From Devosia sp. ZB163 (lineage in GTDB: Bacteria > Pseudomonadota > Alphaproteobacteria > Rhizobiales > Devosiaceae): a stretch of 64,000 nucleotides of DNA. Location: positions 248,001 through 312,000 of the forward strand of contig NZ_JAQRMY010000002.1 of the NCBI RefSeq assembly GCF_028613635.1, in the 5' to 3' direction. Positions 34,992-43,439 of the stretch are shown here, piece by piece. The position numbers and the translations under genes were made by a program. Numbering within the stretch: the stretch's first letter is position 1; every line of letters starts with the position of its first letter. The notes below the pieces were generated by a model. It was not told the origin of the DNA and searched no databases. It was given only the letters and a program-made list of their open reading frames with translations.

Positions 34992-35045
34992 CTTTGCGAC
35001 GAGCTCTCGGCGCGATGAAATGCCACAGAGCACGCTACGGTGGCC

Positions 35046-35066
35046 TGCTACAGTCTCCTGCTACAG
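35046..35066. promoter_or_regulatory. Paired TGCTACAG octamers, right end (candidate integrase arm sites)
   Basis: TGCTACAG at 35046-35053 and 35059-35066, the same pair and spacing as at 10665-10685, lying 37 bases before the right attachment site. Confidence 0.65.
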
Positions 35067-35103
35067 GCTCACGCTAACCCATTGAAAATTAATGTGAAAA
35101 GAG

Positions 35104-35123
35104 GCTGGCTGGGGAACCTGGAT
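35104..35123. repeat. Right attachment site, overlapping 3' end of tRNA-Gln
   Basis: Exact 20-base copy of 10560-10579. Eighteen of its bases (35106-35123) are the last bases of the tRNA, including the encoded CCA, the acceptor strand and part of the T arm. Confidence 0.9.
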
Positions 35124-35179
35124 TCGAACCAAGATTAACGGAGTCAGAGTCCGCTGTTCTACCATTGAACTATTCCCCA
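35106..35179 (-). tRNA. tRNA-Gln (anticodon CUG)
   Basis: A 74-base tRNA with encoded CCA. The acceptor stem pairs TGGGGAA with TTCCCCA. The D arm has TTCAATGGTAGAA. The anticodon stem-loop has the loop CTCTGAC with anticodon CTG at 35145-35147. The T arm contains GGTTCGAATCC. It reads glutamine CAG codons. Its 3' end is the integration target of the island, and the inserted copy keeps the gene intact. Confidence 0.96.
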
Positions 35180-35442
35180 AGCGCCTAGCCTGGGAACGCG
35201 GGGCGTCAGCCCTCGACGTTCGGTGTGGCCTTCTAGCGACATTCGATGCCGGGATCAACACCCCAGTTGGCGAACATTTTCTGTTCGTCGCAGCGGCTGG
35301 GGCAGGGCGGTTTACGGCGGAATCTTGGCGTTGCGCTCACCGGCTTCATCCACTAGGGTTTTCGGCGACACTGAAATGAGCCCGCGTCGGGCGCCCCGGT
35401 TCTGAGGCCGGTCGAGCGACTGCACGGGAATGGAGAAACAGG

Positions 35443-36624
35443 TTGGCCGATTCCGATCGGTCCGCCGCCGCAATCGAGGCCGAGAGCCTCGAGCGGCACC
35501 GTGGGGGGCAAGGCGAGAGCCGGGCCCCGTCGACCGCAAGAGCCGGGGGGCAACCGGATCAAGGCGGAACGGATAGGCGGACGAATCCAGCAGTCCACCC
35601 GGCGCGCCGTTCGCGGGGGCCGATCTATGCTGCGCTCGATCTTGGCACCAATAACTGCCGCCTGCTGATCGCCCGCCCGCACGAGAACAGCTTCCGCGTA
35701 CTCGACGGCTTCACTCGCATCGTCCGGCTGGGCGAGGGCCTCTCCACCACAGGCCGGCTCTCCGATGCCGCCATGGAGCGGACGATGGAGGCGTTGCGCC
35801 TCTGCCGCAACAAGCTGCGCGAGCACGAGCCCACGCGCATGCGGCTCATCGCCACCGAGGCTTGCCGCGCGGCCTCGAACGGTCTCGAGTTCATCGCCCG
35901 GGTCGAGCGCGAGCTTGGGCTCGTGCTCGAAATTGTCGACCGCCAGACGGAGGCTTCGCTGGCCGTCACCGGCTGCGCCGACCTGATCGAAGAGGCGTCG
36001 GCCGGCGCGCTGATGTTCGATATCGGCGGCGGCTCGTCCGAGCTCGCCTGGCTCGATTTCCGCGGTGGACGCCCGCGCCGGCAGGGCCGCATGTTCTCGT
36101 CCATCCGCTCCTGGCAGTCGCTCCCCGTCGGGGTCGTCTCGATCGCCGAGAAGTTCGGCGGCGTTGACGTGACCCGCGATCGATTCGAGGAGATGGTGGC
36201 CTTCGTTTCCGGGCACCTGCGCCAGTTCCGCGGCCGCGAAAAGCTGCGCCAGATGATCGCCGAGCACCCGGTCCACCTGATCGGCACCTCCGGCACGGTG
36301 ACGACACTCGCCGGCCTGCATCTCGGGCTCGAGCGCTACGAGCGCCAGAAGGTCGACGGCCTGTGGATGAACCGCACCGACGTCGATGCGACCATGCAGG
36401 CGCTGCTCGGCATGACCTTCGACCGGCGCGTGGCCCATCCCTGCATAGGCAAGGACCGCGCCGATCTCGTTCTCCCCGGCTGCGCCATCTTCGAGGCCAT
36501 CCGCCGCGAGTGGCCGACCGAGCGGGTGCGCGTCGCCGACCGGGGACTTCGCGAGGGGATCCTCATTTCGCTGATCGATGCGGACCGCGCAGGCCGCGCC
36601 AACCGGGGTAAGGGAGGGCGCTGA
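35443..36624 (+). CDS. ppx: Ppx/GppA family exopolyphosphatase/pppGpp phosphohydrolase
   Basis: A 393-residue enzyme of the actin-like ATPase fold. Phosphate-loop motifs are [15 protein letters not shown] (about residue 63), [26 protein letters not shown] (about residue 190) and [18 protein letters not shown]. The first 55 residues are a poorly conserved, charged extension. A TTG at 35443 after TGGAGAAA is the best start. It overlaps rlmE by one base (TGATG), a pairing common in alphaproteobacteria. It hydrolyses polyphosphate or pppGpp. Confidence 0.92.
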   Translation: MADSDRSAAAIEAESLERHRGGQGESRAPSTARAGGQPDQGGTDRRTNPAVHPARRSRGPIYAALDLGTNNCRLLIARPHENSFRVLDGFTRIVRLGEGLSTTGRLSDAAMERTMEALRLCRNKLREHEPTRMRLIATEACRAASNGLEFIARVERELGLVLEIVDRQTEASLAVTGCADLIEEASAGALMFDIGGGSSELAWLDFRGGRPRRQGRMFSSIRSWQSLPVGVVSIAEKFGGVDVTRDRFEEMVAFVSGHLRQFRGREKLRQMIAEHPVHLIGTSGTVTTLAGLHLGLERYERQKVDGLWMNRTDVDATMQALLGMTFDRRVAHPCIGKDRADLVLPGCAIFEAIRREWPTERVRVADRGLREGILISLIDADRAGRANRGKGGR

Positions 36625-37325
36625 TGCCTAAGGGAAGCGGAGATGGAGTTGGTCGCCGTTCGGATCGCGACCTCAAGGTGCGCGTGAAGACGGCCAAGGG
36701 CCGCAAGATCGGCTCGACTTTGTGGCTGCAGCGGCAGCTCAACGACCCCTATGTGGCCAAGGCCCGGGCCGAGGGCTATCGGTCGCGTGCCGCCTTCAAG
36801 ATCAAGGAACTCGACGAGCGCTATCACCTGTTCAAGAAGGGCATGCGCATCGTCGATCTGGGCGCCGCTCCCGGCGGCTGGTCGCAGGTCGCCGCCCCCA
36901 TCGTCGGATCGACCGAAGAGAACCCGCTCATCGTCGGCATCGACTATCTCGAGATGGATCCGATCCCCGGCGTCGTCCTGCTCCAGAAGGACTTCAACGA
37001 CGAAGACGCGCCGCAAGCGCTGATCGATGCCCTGGGCGGGCACAAGGCCGACATCGTCATGTCCGACATGGCAGCGCCGACCACGGGCCACCGCGCCACC
37101 GATCACCTGCGCATCATCGCGCTGGTCGAACTCGCGGCCGATTTCGCCGTCCAGGTGCTTGCGCCCGGCGGCACGTTCATCGCCAAGGTCTTCCAGGGCG
37201 GCACCGAGCACGAACTGCTGCACATGCTGAAGCAGAACTTCGCCACCACGATGCACGCCAAGCCCAAGGCCAGCCGGCAGGACTCCGCCGAAACCTACCT
37301 CGTCGCCCGCGGCTTCAAGGGCTGA
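36624..37325 (+). CDS. rlmE: 23S rRNA (uridine-2'-O)-methyltransferase RlmE
   Basis: A 233-residue SAM-dependent RrmJ/FtsJ methyltransferase. The catalytic K-D-K-E set is visible: Lys in [17 protein letters not shown] motif [15 protein letters not shown], Asp in [17 protein letters not shown], Lys in [11 protein letters not shown] and Glu in [13 protein letters not shown]. It methylates U2552 of 23S rRNA in the ribosomal A loop. AGGGAGGG precedes the start, which overlaps the ppx stop. Confidence 0.95.
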   Translation: MPKGSGDGVGRRSDRDLKVRVKTAKGRKIGSTLWLQRQLNDPYVAKARAEGYRSRAAFKIKELDERYHLFKKGMRIVDLGAAPGGWSQVAAPIVGSTEENPLIVGIDYLEMDPIPGVVLLQKDFNDEDAPQALIDALGGHKADIVMSDMAAPTTGHRATDHLRIIALVELAADFAVQVLAPGGTFIAKVFQGGTEHELLHMLKQNFATTMHAKPKASRQDSAETYLVARGFKG

Positions 37326-37347
37326 TGCTGGCGAGGAGACGAGGCAG

Positions 37348-38376
37348 ATGAGCTCTCGCAAGACGCCAAGCGTGAGTATTCGGCCCCACCACTCGCCTCT
37401 GAACCGGTACGTCAACCTGTTCGCCGCTGCCTTCACCACGGCCGGGTGGCGGGTCCGGCGTCTGCGTTGGCGGCCGGGCGAGGCCTGGGGCAGCCAGGTC
37501 AACATCGTGCACTGGCCCAACGACATGTTCAGCCCGGTGGGACGACGCCGGTGGCAGGCCACCGGCAAGCTTCTGCTCATGCGGCTTTCGCGATCCGTGT
37601 TCGGCACGCGCTGGATCTGGGTCGTCCACAACCTGCAGCCGCATGATCGGGGCGAGGAGGGCGGCAAGATCTGGCGCGCATTCCTGGGGCAGCTCGATGG
37701 ACTGGTGTTTCTCTCGAGGCATTCGCGCGACCAATTCGCTGCCGCCTACCCGTTTGTGCGCGCTACCAGTGTCGTTGTCCGCCATGGCCACTATCGCAGC
37801 GGCGCGGTTCGGCAGGCTGGAGCATTCGCGCCGCCAACGGCGGACCGCCCGTTGCGCCTGCAGTTCGCGGGCCTCGTTCGCCCCTACAAGAATGTCGATG
37901 GCCTGATCGAGGCCACAAGGCCGCTCGCTGGACTGGTCGACCTCAACATCAAGGGATTGGCCAGGGATCCGCATATTCGGTCGTTGCTCTCCCGTCTGGC
38001 CGCCGGCGCCAACAACATTTCGCTGCACCTCGCCAGCGAACCACTCGAGGAGGCCGAGATTGAAGACGCCGTGGACGCGGCCCACGCCGTGATCTTGCCT
38101 TACCGGCACATCCTGAACAGCGGTGTGGCGCTGTTGTCGCTGTCGCGAAATCGTCCGGTTATCGCACCTGCCGTCGGCAGCCTGAAGGAGCTGCGCGCGG
38201 AGGTTGGTCCCGAATGGGTACATCTCTACGAGGGGGAACTGACCAGCGACGTCCTCCGGCGGGCTGCCGATTGGGTCCGCAGCGTGCCGCGCCGGCCGAC
38301 CAGCCCGCTCCATCTGTACGACTGGGATCGGCTCGGTCCCGAGATCGTTGCTTTCGCTGCCTCTTTGAGGTCCTGA
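37348..38376 (+). CDS. GT-B type glycosyltransferase
   Basis: A 342-residue protein. The N-terminal half has VNIVHWPNDMF and WVVHNLQPHDRG, as in GT4-like transferases, and the C-terminal half has LRLQFAGLVRPYKNVDGLIEATR, then EDAVDAAHAVILPYRHILNSGVALLSLSRNRPVIAPAVGSLKEL, the nucleotide-sugar-binding E-x7-E region. No signal or membrane segment, so it acts in the cytoplasm or at the membrane face. It follows rlmE after 22 bases. Donor and acceptor are unknown; a role in cell-surface polysaccharide is likely. Confidence 0.75.
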   Translation: MSSRKTPSVSIRPHHSPLNRYVNLFAAAFTTAGWRVRRLRWRPGEAWGSQVNIVHWPNDMFSPVGRRRWQATGKLLLMRLSRSVFGTRWIWVVHNLQPHDRGEEGGKIWRAFLGQLDGLVFLSRHSRDQFAAAYPFVRATSVVVRHGHYRSGAVRQAGAFAPPTADRPLRLQFAGLVRPYKNVDGLIEATRPLAGLVDLNIKGLARDPHIRSLLSRLAAGANNISLHLASEPLEEAEIEDAVDAAHAVILPYRHILNSGVALLSLSRNRPVIAPAVGSLKELRAEVGPEWVHLYEGELTSDVLRRAADWVRSVPRRPTSPLHLYDWDRLGPEIVAFAASLRS

Positions 38377-39777
38377 TTACTCCGCCGCCTCGCCCTGCGG
38401 CTTGCCGGCATGCGCATGCATTCCGGCGCCGCGTGGCATGCGCAGGAACCACAGCGTCGAGACCAGCGTCACGGCCGCTATGACGAAGAAGGAGAGGTGG
38501 AAGTCGGCCAGCACCGGCTCGCCGCCATGCGTAAGCCTCAGCCCTTCGAGCACGCCGCCACCCAGCGCCACGCCGCAGGCCAGCGACAGCTGCACGCCGA
38601 CCTGGCTGATGACGTTGGCCTGACCCGCATCCTTGTCCTCGATATCGGCAAACACGAACGCGTTAGTGGTCGTCCAGAACACCGACTGGAAGAAGCCGGT
38701 GATGACGAGGAAGGCCATCATCAGCGGCACCGGCGTCTCCGGCCCGTAGATGCCCATGCCCACGAGCCCGAGCGCCGAGACTGCCGTCGAGGCGATGAGG
38801 CTCGGCTTGAAGCCGAACCGCATCAGCAGCCGCTCGGTGACGAACTTGGCGCTGAACGCACCGATGGCGGTGGCGAACGTCACCATGCCGCTCTCGAACG
38901 GGTTGAGCCCGAAGCCGAGTTGCAGCATCAGTGGGAACAGGAACGGCATCGCGCCCGTGCCGAGGCGATAGATGAAGCCGCCGATCACCGTCAGCCGGAA
39001 CATCGGCCGGCGGAAGATCCTGAGGTCGAGCAGCGGATATTCGGTGCGCTGGAAGTGGAACCAGTAGGCGATGGCGCCGGCGGTGCCGATCAGCAGCGCG
39101 CCGTAGCCGAACCCGGCGGGAAGTGCGGGAAGCGTCAGCACCGAGATGCCGAACACCCAGCCCGCGAAGGTCGTGCCTGCCAGCAGGAACCCGGTGAAGT
39201 CCATCTTCCGCGGCTCGTTCCGATGCCATTCGGGCAGGAAGCGGTTGACCAGCAGCACGCCCAGCAGCCCGATCGGCACGTTGATGAGGAAGATCCAGTG
39301 CCAGCTGGCGAAGGTGGTGATGAAGCCGCCGATCGGTGGCCCGATGATCGGGCCGACGAGGCCAGGGATCGACAGCCAGGCCATGGCGTCTACGAGCTGG
39401 TTTCGCGGCGTCACCCGCACCAGCACCAGCCGCGCCACGGGCGTCATCATCGCCCCGCCCATGCCCTGCAGGAAGCGCGACGCAACGAAGGTCAGCAGCG
39501 AATCCGAGATGGCGCAGCAGACCGAGCCGAGCACGAACACGACCATGGCCCAGCTGAACACCGTCTTGGCGCCGAACCGGTCGGCCATCCAGCTCGAGAC
39601 CGGGATGAAGATCGCGAGCGCCACCATGTAGGTGGTCAGCGCCAGCTTCAGAGCGATCGGCTCTGAGTTGATGTCGTGCGCGATGGCTGCGAGCGAGGTG
39701 GCGATGACCGTGCTGTCGATGTTCTCCATGAACAGCGCGACGGCAAGGATCAGCGGGGTAAGGCGCAGGCTGGACAT
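38377..39777 (-). CDS. MFS multidrug exporter, DHA2/EmrB-like (copy 1)
   Basis: A 466-residue exporter with 13-14 membrane segments. The first segment carries LALFMENIDSTVIATSLAAIAHDI (motif of DHA2 exporters: Asp in ENIDSTVI), the A-loop is MADRFGAKTVF, and motif C-like GLVGPIIGPPIGGFITTFASWHWIFLINVPIG is near residue 140. It is closely similar along its length to the next upstream gene, with only one base between them. The C-terminus has a histidine-rich end (MHAHAGKPQGE). Substrate unknown. Confidence 0.85.
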   Translation of the reverse strand: MSSLRLTPLILAVALFMENIDSTVIATSLAAIAHDINSEPIALKLALTTYMVALAIFIPVSSWMADRFGAKTVFSWAMVVFVLGSVCCAISDSLLTFVASRFLQGMGGAMMTPVARLVLVRVTPRNQLVDAMAWLSIPGLVGPIIGPPIGGFITTFASWHWIFLINVPIGLLGVLLVNRFLPEWHRNEPRKMDFTGFLLAGTTFAGWVFGISVLTLPALPAGFGYGALLIGTAGAIAYWFHFQRTEYPLLDLRIFRRPMFRLTVIGGFIYRLGTGAMPFLFPLMLQLGFGLNPFESGMVTFATAIGAFSAKFVTERLLMRFGFKPSLIASTAVSALGLVGMGIYGPETPVPLMMAFLVITGFFQSVFWTTTNAFVFADIEDKDAGQANVISQVGVQLSLACGVALGGGVLEGLRLTHGGEPVLADFHLSFFVIAAVTLVSTLWFLRMPRGAGMHAHAGKPQGEAAE

Positions 39778-39778
39778 A

Positions 39779-41185
39779 TCAGGCGGTCACTGGAGCGGGT
39801 TTGGTGATGGTCTTGATCTTGTGGCCCGACACGTCGCTGCCGGCATCGGGTGGCAGCCGCATGAAGGGGATGGCGCTGGAGATTGCCACGGCCGCGACCA
39901 CGAACCAGGCGATGTGGAAGTCGCCCAGGGTCAGCTCGCCGCCATGGAAATTGGACGAGATCTCGAGCACGCCGCCTGCGACCGCCACGCCCGCCGCGAT
40001 GCTGAGCTGCTGGCTCACGGCATTGATGGCGGTGGCCTGGCTGGCATGGGCCTCGTCGACATCGGCAAAGACGAGGGCATTGACGCCGGTGAAGAAGAAC
40101 GAGCGGGTGAGGCCGCCGAAGAGCAGCGCCGCCATGAGCAGCCAGTGGGGGACGGCCGGCGTGAAGAAGCCGTTCACCGCAAGCAGCAGGCACCCCAGGA
40201 CCGACATGGCGACGAGCGTCCGCGGGAAGCCGTAGCTGGCATACAGCCGCTCCGCTCCGAACTTGGAGAGGATCGCGCCGAAGGCGGCGATGAAGGTCGT
40301 GAGTCCCGACTCGAACGGGGTGAGCCCGAAGGTCAGCTGCAGCATCAGCGGCATGAGGAACGGAAACGCGCCGATGCCGATCCGGAACAGCGAGCCGCCG
40401 ATGATGGCATTCCGGAACAGGGGCAGCCGGAACATCCTGGGATCGAGGATCGGGAACTCGGCACGCCGGGCGTGGCGCAGGTAGATGACGCCGGCTACTG
40501 CGCCCACGACGATCGCCGTGTAGCCGGCCCAGGTGGGAATGGCCGGCAGGCTGATCACCGAGAAGCCGAACATGATGCCGGCAAAGGTGATGGCCGAGAG
40601 CAGCAGGCCGGGAATGTCTATCGGCCGCTCGTTGCGTGTCTCCCCGGCATTGAGGAACTTCGTCACGAGGATCAGCCCGATGATCCCGATGGGCACGTTG
40701 ATCCAGAAGATCCAGTGCCAGCTGAGATAGGTGGTGAGGAAGCCGCCAAGTGGCGGGCCGGTTATCGGGCCGATCAGCGCCGGGATGGTGAGCCATGCCA
40801 TCGCCGAAACCAGCTCGTTCCTTGGTGTCGCGCGCACCAGTACCAGCCGGGCCACCGGCGTCATCATCGACCCGCCGATGCCCTGCAGGAAGCGCGAGAG
40901 GACGAACGTCAGCAGCGAGTCGGAGAAGGCGCAGCAGATCGAGCCGATCATGAACACGACAATGGCGACGCGGAAGACGTTCTTGGCGCCGAACCTGTCC
41001 GCTACCCAGCCCGAGAGCGGGATGAAGATGGCGAGGGCGACGAAGTAGGCGGTAAGCGCGAGCTTCAGCGAAATCGGCTCGGTGCCGATGTCGGCCGCAA
41101 TCGCTGGAAGCGAGGTCGCGATGACGGTCGAGTCCATGTTTTCCATGAACAGGGCGACCGCGAGGACGAGGGGGATGATGCGCAA
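39779..41185 (-). CDS. MFS multidrug exporter, DHA2/EmrB-like (copy 2)
   Basis: A 468-residue paralogue of the downstream gene, sharing MENMDSTVIATSLPAIAADIGTEPISLKLALTAYFVALAIFIPLSGWVADRFGAKNVFR at the N-terminus and PALIGPITGPPLGGFLTTYLSWHWIFWINVPIG in the middle. It is the first gene of the pair; the end of one and start of the other are separated by one base. Divergence is large enough that the duplication is old. No HlyD-type membrane fusion partner is beside them. Substrate unknown. Confidence 0.85.
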   Translation of the reverse strand: MRIIPLVLAVALFMENMDSTVIATSLPAIAADIGTEPISLKLALTAYFVALAIFIPLSGWVADRFGAKNVFRVAIVVFMIGSICCAFSDSLLTFVLSRFLQGIGGSMMTPVARLVLVRATPRNELVSAMAWLTIPALIGPITGPPLGGFLTTYLSWHWIFWINVPIGIIGLILVTKFLNAGETRNERPIDIPGLLLSAITFAGIMFGFSVISLPAIPTWAGYTAIVVGAVAGVIYLRHARRAEFPILDPRMFRLPLFRNAIIGGSLFRIGIGAFPFLMPLMLQLTFGLTPFESGLTTFIAAFGAILSKFGAERLYASYGFPRTLVAMSVLGCLLLAVNGFFTPAVPHWLLMAALLFGGLTRSFFFTGVNALVFADVDEAHASQATAINAVSQQLSIAAGVAVAGGVLEISSNFHGGELTLGDFHIAWFVVAAVAISSAIPFMRLPPDAGSDVSGHKIKTITKPAPVTA

Positions 41186-41356
41186 GGAGGAGCCTCTCGC
41201 GAGGCATGATTAGGATCGAAGTTATCTTCCAAGCATTACGGTGCGTGGAGCCGTGGTGCAACAGGCGTGCCTGCTTATTTCGGCCCAGTGCTCGGCAATT
41301 GACCAAAAGCCGCCAAGCGTGGCTTATACGCTTAGGGATTCCGTGAGTTTTTTGCC

Positions 41357-42676
41357 ATGAAGAGTTTTTCGTCTTCGAGCTTTGCTTCGAGCCATGCCGA
41401 AGCGCTCGATCTAGCCTTTGCTGCCGTGCAGAAAGACCCGCAGGCGCTTTTTACCAATTTCCAGTGGTTCCTGTTCGCCGGCAAGGACACGATCTTCTTT
41501 ACTGCCTTCTCCAGGGAGCAGTTCGACCAGGAACGGCTGAAGCAGCTCGTTGCTCAGGTTGTTGGTCTTGCCCCGCAACTGACGCACGGTTTCATCGGGG
41601 CCCGCCCGGGCCATCCGCTGACCGAAAGCCAGCTGGATGCAATCACCTCCGTCGAAATGGTCGATGACTTCGAGGGCTATCCCGACAAGTGGATAAGCAA
41701 GAGCGCCGACATCTTCGACCATCCCGACCTGCCGCTGTTCCGCTTCATGGCCGCGACCCGCAAGGGCGGGCCGGACAGCGAGGGCAGGGCGTCGATCATC
41801 CAGGTCCGGGCCGCCCACAGCGTGCTCGAGGGATCTGACTCCGCGCTGCTGTCGCGCTCGCAGACGGCGAGCCATGGCATCCAGAAGAACAAGTCCAACA
41901 AGGTGCCGTTCGGCCAGCGCATCAAGGGCGCCCTCGGCGCCGGCATCGGCGTCGCGCTGCACCTGTTTTTCGCCCACGTCCTCTCGCCGCCCGACAAGCC
42001 GTTCGGCTACCGCACGCTGCCGCTCAAGCGTGACCGGATGCGGACGCTGGCGAACCGGCTCGGCGTGCGCCAGCGCTCGCTCTATTTCGCCATCGTCACG
42101 CACGCGCTGCACTCGGACAGCGATCACCGCCACAACGAGGAGGTGATCACGGCCGCCTACACGATGCTGGATACGCGCCGCAACGCCGTGGACGACGACT
42201 TCTTCCGCGTCCGCGCGCTCATGGCGAAGTTCAAGTACATCCCCGACTTCGTCGACTATGTCCGTAACGTCGACCGCGTCGTCAGCGAGATCGAGAACTC
42301 CGACGTCACCTCGTTCCAGGTCCAGACGCTGGCGCTCTTCGCGCTCCACCGCAAGGTGCAGAAGCTGCTCCCGTTCCTCTATGGTCCGCGCTTCTGGCGT
42401 TTTGCGGGCCGTACCGACACCGTGCTGACGCTGGTTCCGCCGCACCGCACCTTCGGGCCGGTGACCGAGTGGATGATGGAGCCGATCTATTGCGGCGCCT
42501 ACCACCCCGCCCAGAACATCGCCACCTTCTGCCCCGGCCGCGAGTACATGACGCTCAACTTCGTCATGGAGCAGCGCTATGTCGACCTCGCCGACCGCAT
42601 CGAGCCGCTCATCGCCTCGATCGAGGCGATGGACCTCGGCCCGGTGAAGCAGGCGCCGGCAGAAGCCGGGGTGTGA
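41357..42676 (+). CDS. Hypothetical protein, possible WS/DGAT-like acyltransferase relative
   Basis: A 439-residue protein of unknown function. The order of elements (a charged N-half, a helical GALGAGIGVALHLFFAHVL segment near residue 195, then RTLPLKRDRMRTLANRLGVRQRSLYFAIVTHAL near residue 225, then PIYCGAYHPAQNIATFCPGREYMTLNFVMEQRYVDLADRIEPLIASIEAMDL at the end) recalls WS/DGAT and other CoA-dependent acyltransferases, but the catalytic HHxxxD motif is not evident. It is single, divergent from the two exporters. Confidence 0.55.
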   Translation: MKSFSSSSFASSHAEALDLAFAAVQKDPQALFTNFQWFLFAGKDTIFFTAFSREQFDQERLKQLVAQVVGLAPQLTHGFIGARPGHPLTESQLDAITSVEMVDDFEGYPDKWISKSADIFDHPDLPLFRFMAATRKGGPDSEGRASIIQVRAAHSVLEGSDSALLSRSQTASHGIQKNKSNKVPFGQRIKGALGAGIGVALHLFFAHVLSPPDKPFGYRTLPLKRDRMRTLANRLGVRQRSLYFAIVTHALHSDSDHRHNEEVITAAYTMLDTRRNAVDDDFFRVRALMAKFKYIPDFVDYVRNVDRVVSEIENSDVTSFQVQTLALFALHRKVQKLLPFLYGPRFWRFAGRTDTVLTLVPPHRTFGPVTEWMMEPIYCGAYHPAQNIATFCPGREYMTLNFVMEQRYVDLADRIEPLIASIEAMDLGPVKQAPAEAGV

Positions 42677-43439
42677 GGCGGCGGGTTGGTGCCTGGCTGA
42701 GAGATCGATTGGGTCCCCGGGTCAAGCCCGGGGATGACGGTGGGTGGAGTGGAGTGGCGAGGGCGGTGCCACACCCTCGATGTCATCCCTGCGAAAGCAG
42801 GGACCCATCTCGCCGCCGGCGCCGGCCGATGGTTGGGTCCCTGCTTGCGCAGGGATGACAGCCGGTGGGGTGGTACTACCCTGGGCATACCGATGCATCC
42901 GACAGCCACGCGGCTTCGGAGTTCTCAAAGAACGCATCTCCCGGAAGGGAGATGAAGCGGGGCCGGCGAGGCGCTGGCCTCACGCGGGTAGTCCGCAGAT
43001 GAAACGAGGCTCGCGCCTCGCCGGCCGGCCGGGGTTTTGGGCGTATGGCACGATGGCCCGGGCGCATCCCGTACCGCATCGCGGGGAACGTGCCGGCTGA
43101 CAGACGGCCGGAATCCACCGAACCGCCCCGCCTTTGCGGCTGCCTCATGCGTGGCAGCCTTGTCCCCTGAACCAGCCTGCATTCGGATGGCTCCCGCGTG
43201 CTAGCGGCGTCCCCGGCGAACCGGATCATGCCGTCGTGCTTTCGGCCTGATGGCGGACGACTCCACCACCACCCGGTCTCCCCTGCACCAACCACTCGTC
43301 ATGATCTCGCTTCGGTGCAGCGGACGAGTGGAAGAATCGCACGGGTGCTGGGGTGGGGGGACAAGTCGGCGGAGGGTGGGTCGAATCCCACACTCCCGGT
43401 GTCCGGCTCGCCCTGCCTCCGCCCCTTCTGCTCTTTGCG
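42677..43439. other. Intergenic region with REP-like hairpins, no gene supported
   Basis: About 760 bases. Short ORFs on both strands are low-complexity and lack recognisable protein patterns. The left part holds the hairpin array at 42710-42860. Downstream the sequence is ordinary GC-rich intergenic DNA up to the stop of the EF-G-like gene. Confidence 0.6.
42710..42860. repeat. REP-like palindromic repeats with TGGGTCCC and GGGATGAC ends
   Basis: Three hairpin units. Unit 1 (42710-42738) has stem CCCCGGG/CCCGGGG between GGGTCCC-like and GGGATGAC-like ends. Units 2 and 3 (42781-42808 and 42834-42860) are inverted to each other, with arms TGTCATCCCTGC-N-GCAGGGACCCA and the reverse. The shared end sequences point to one dispersed family, as found between genes in many alphaproteobacteria. 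Confidence 0.75.

Larger units (their letters stand above)
10560..35123. mobile_element. Integrative genomic island in tRNA-Gln(CUG), about 24.5 kb
   Basis: The 20-mer gctggctggggaacctggat is present exactly at 10560-10579 and 35104-35123; the right copy is the 3' end of an intact tRNA-Gln. A tyrosine integrase gene begins about 110 bases inside the left copy. Both ends carry a pair of TGCTACAG octamers with the same 13-base periodicity (10665-10685 and 35046-35066). Cargo is accessory: arsenic resistance, dnaE2, nucleases and regulators. No conjugation genes are seen, so the element would be mobilised by others or be stable. Flanking genes (kduD, ppx) are ordinary chromosome. Confidence 0.9.

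Noticed and set aside
10560-35123. Integrative conjugative element
   Set aside because: No relaxase with accessory domains, coupling protein or type IV secretion genes are present, so only an integrative island is claimed.
39632-41209. 525-codon + strand frame over the two DHA2 exporters
   Set aside because: Low-complexity Glu/Arg/His/Asp repeats produced by reading membrane-protein codons backwards.
43370-43415. tRNA-like GGTCGAATCC stretch near 43380
   Set aside because: No anticodon arm, D arm or pairing acceptor stem could be built around it.
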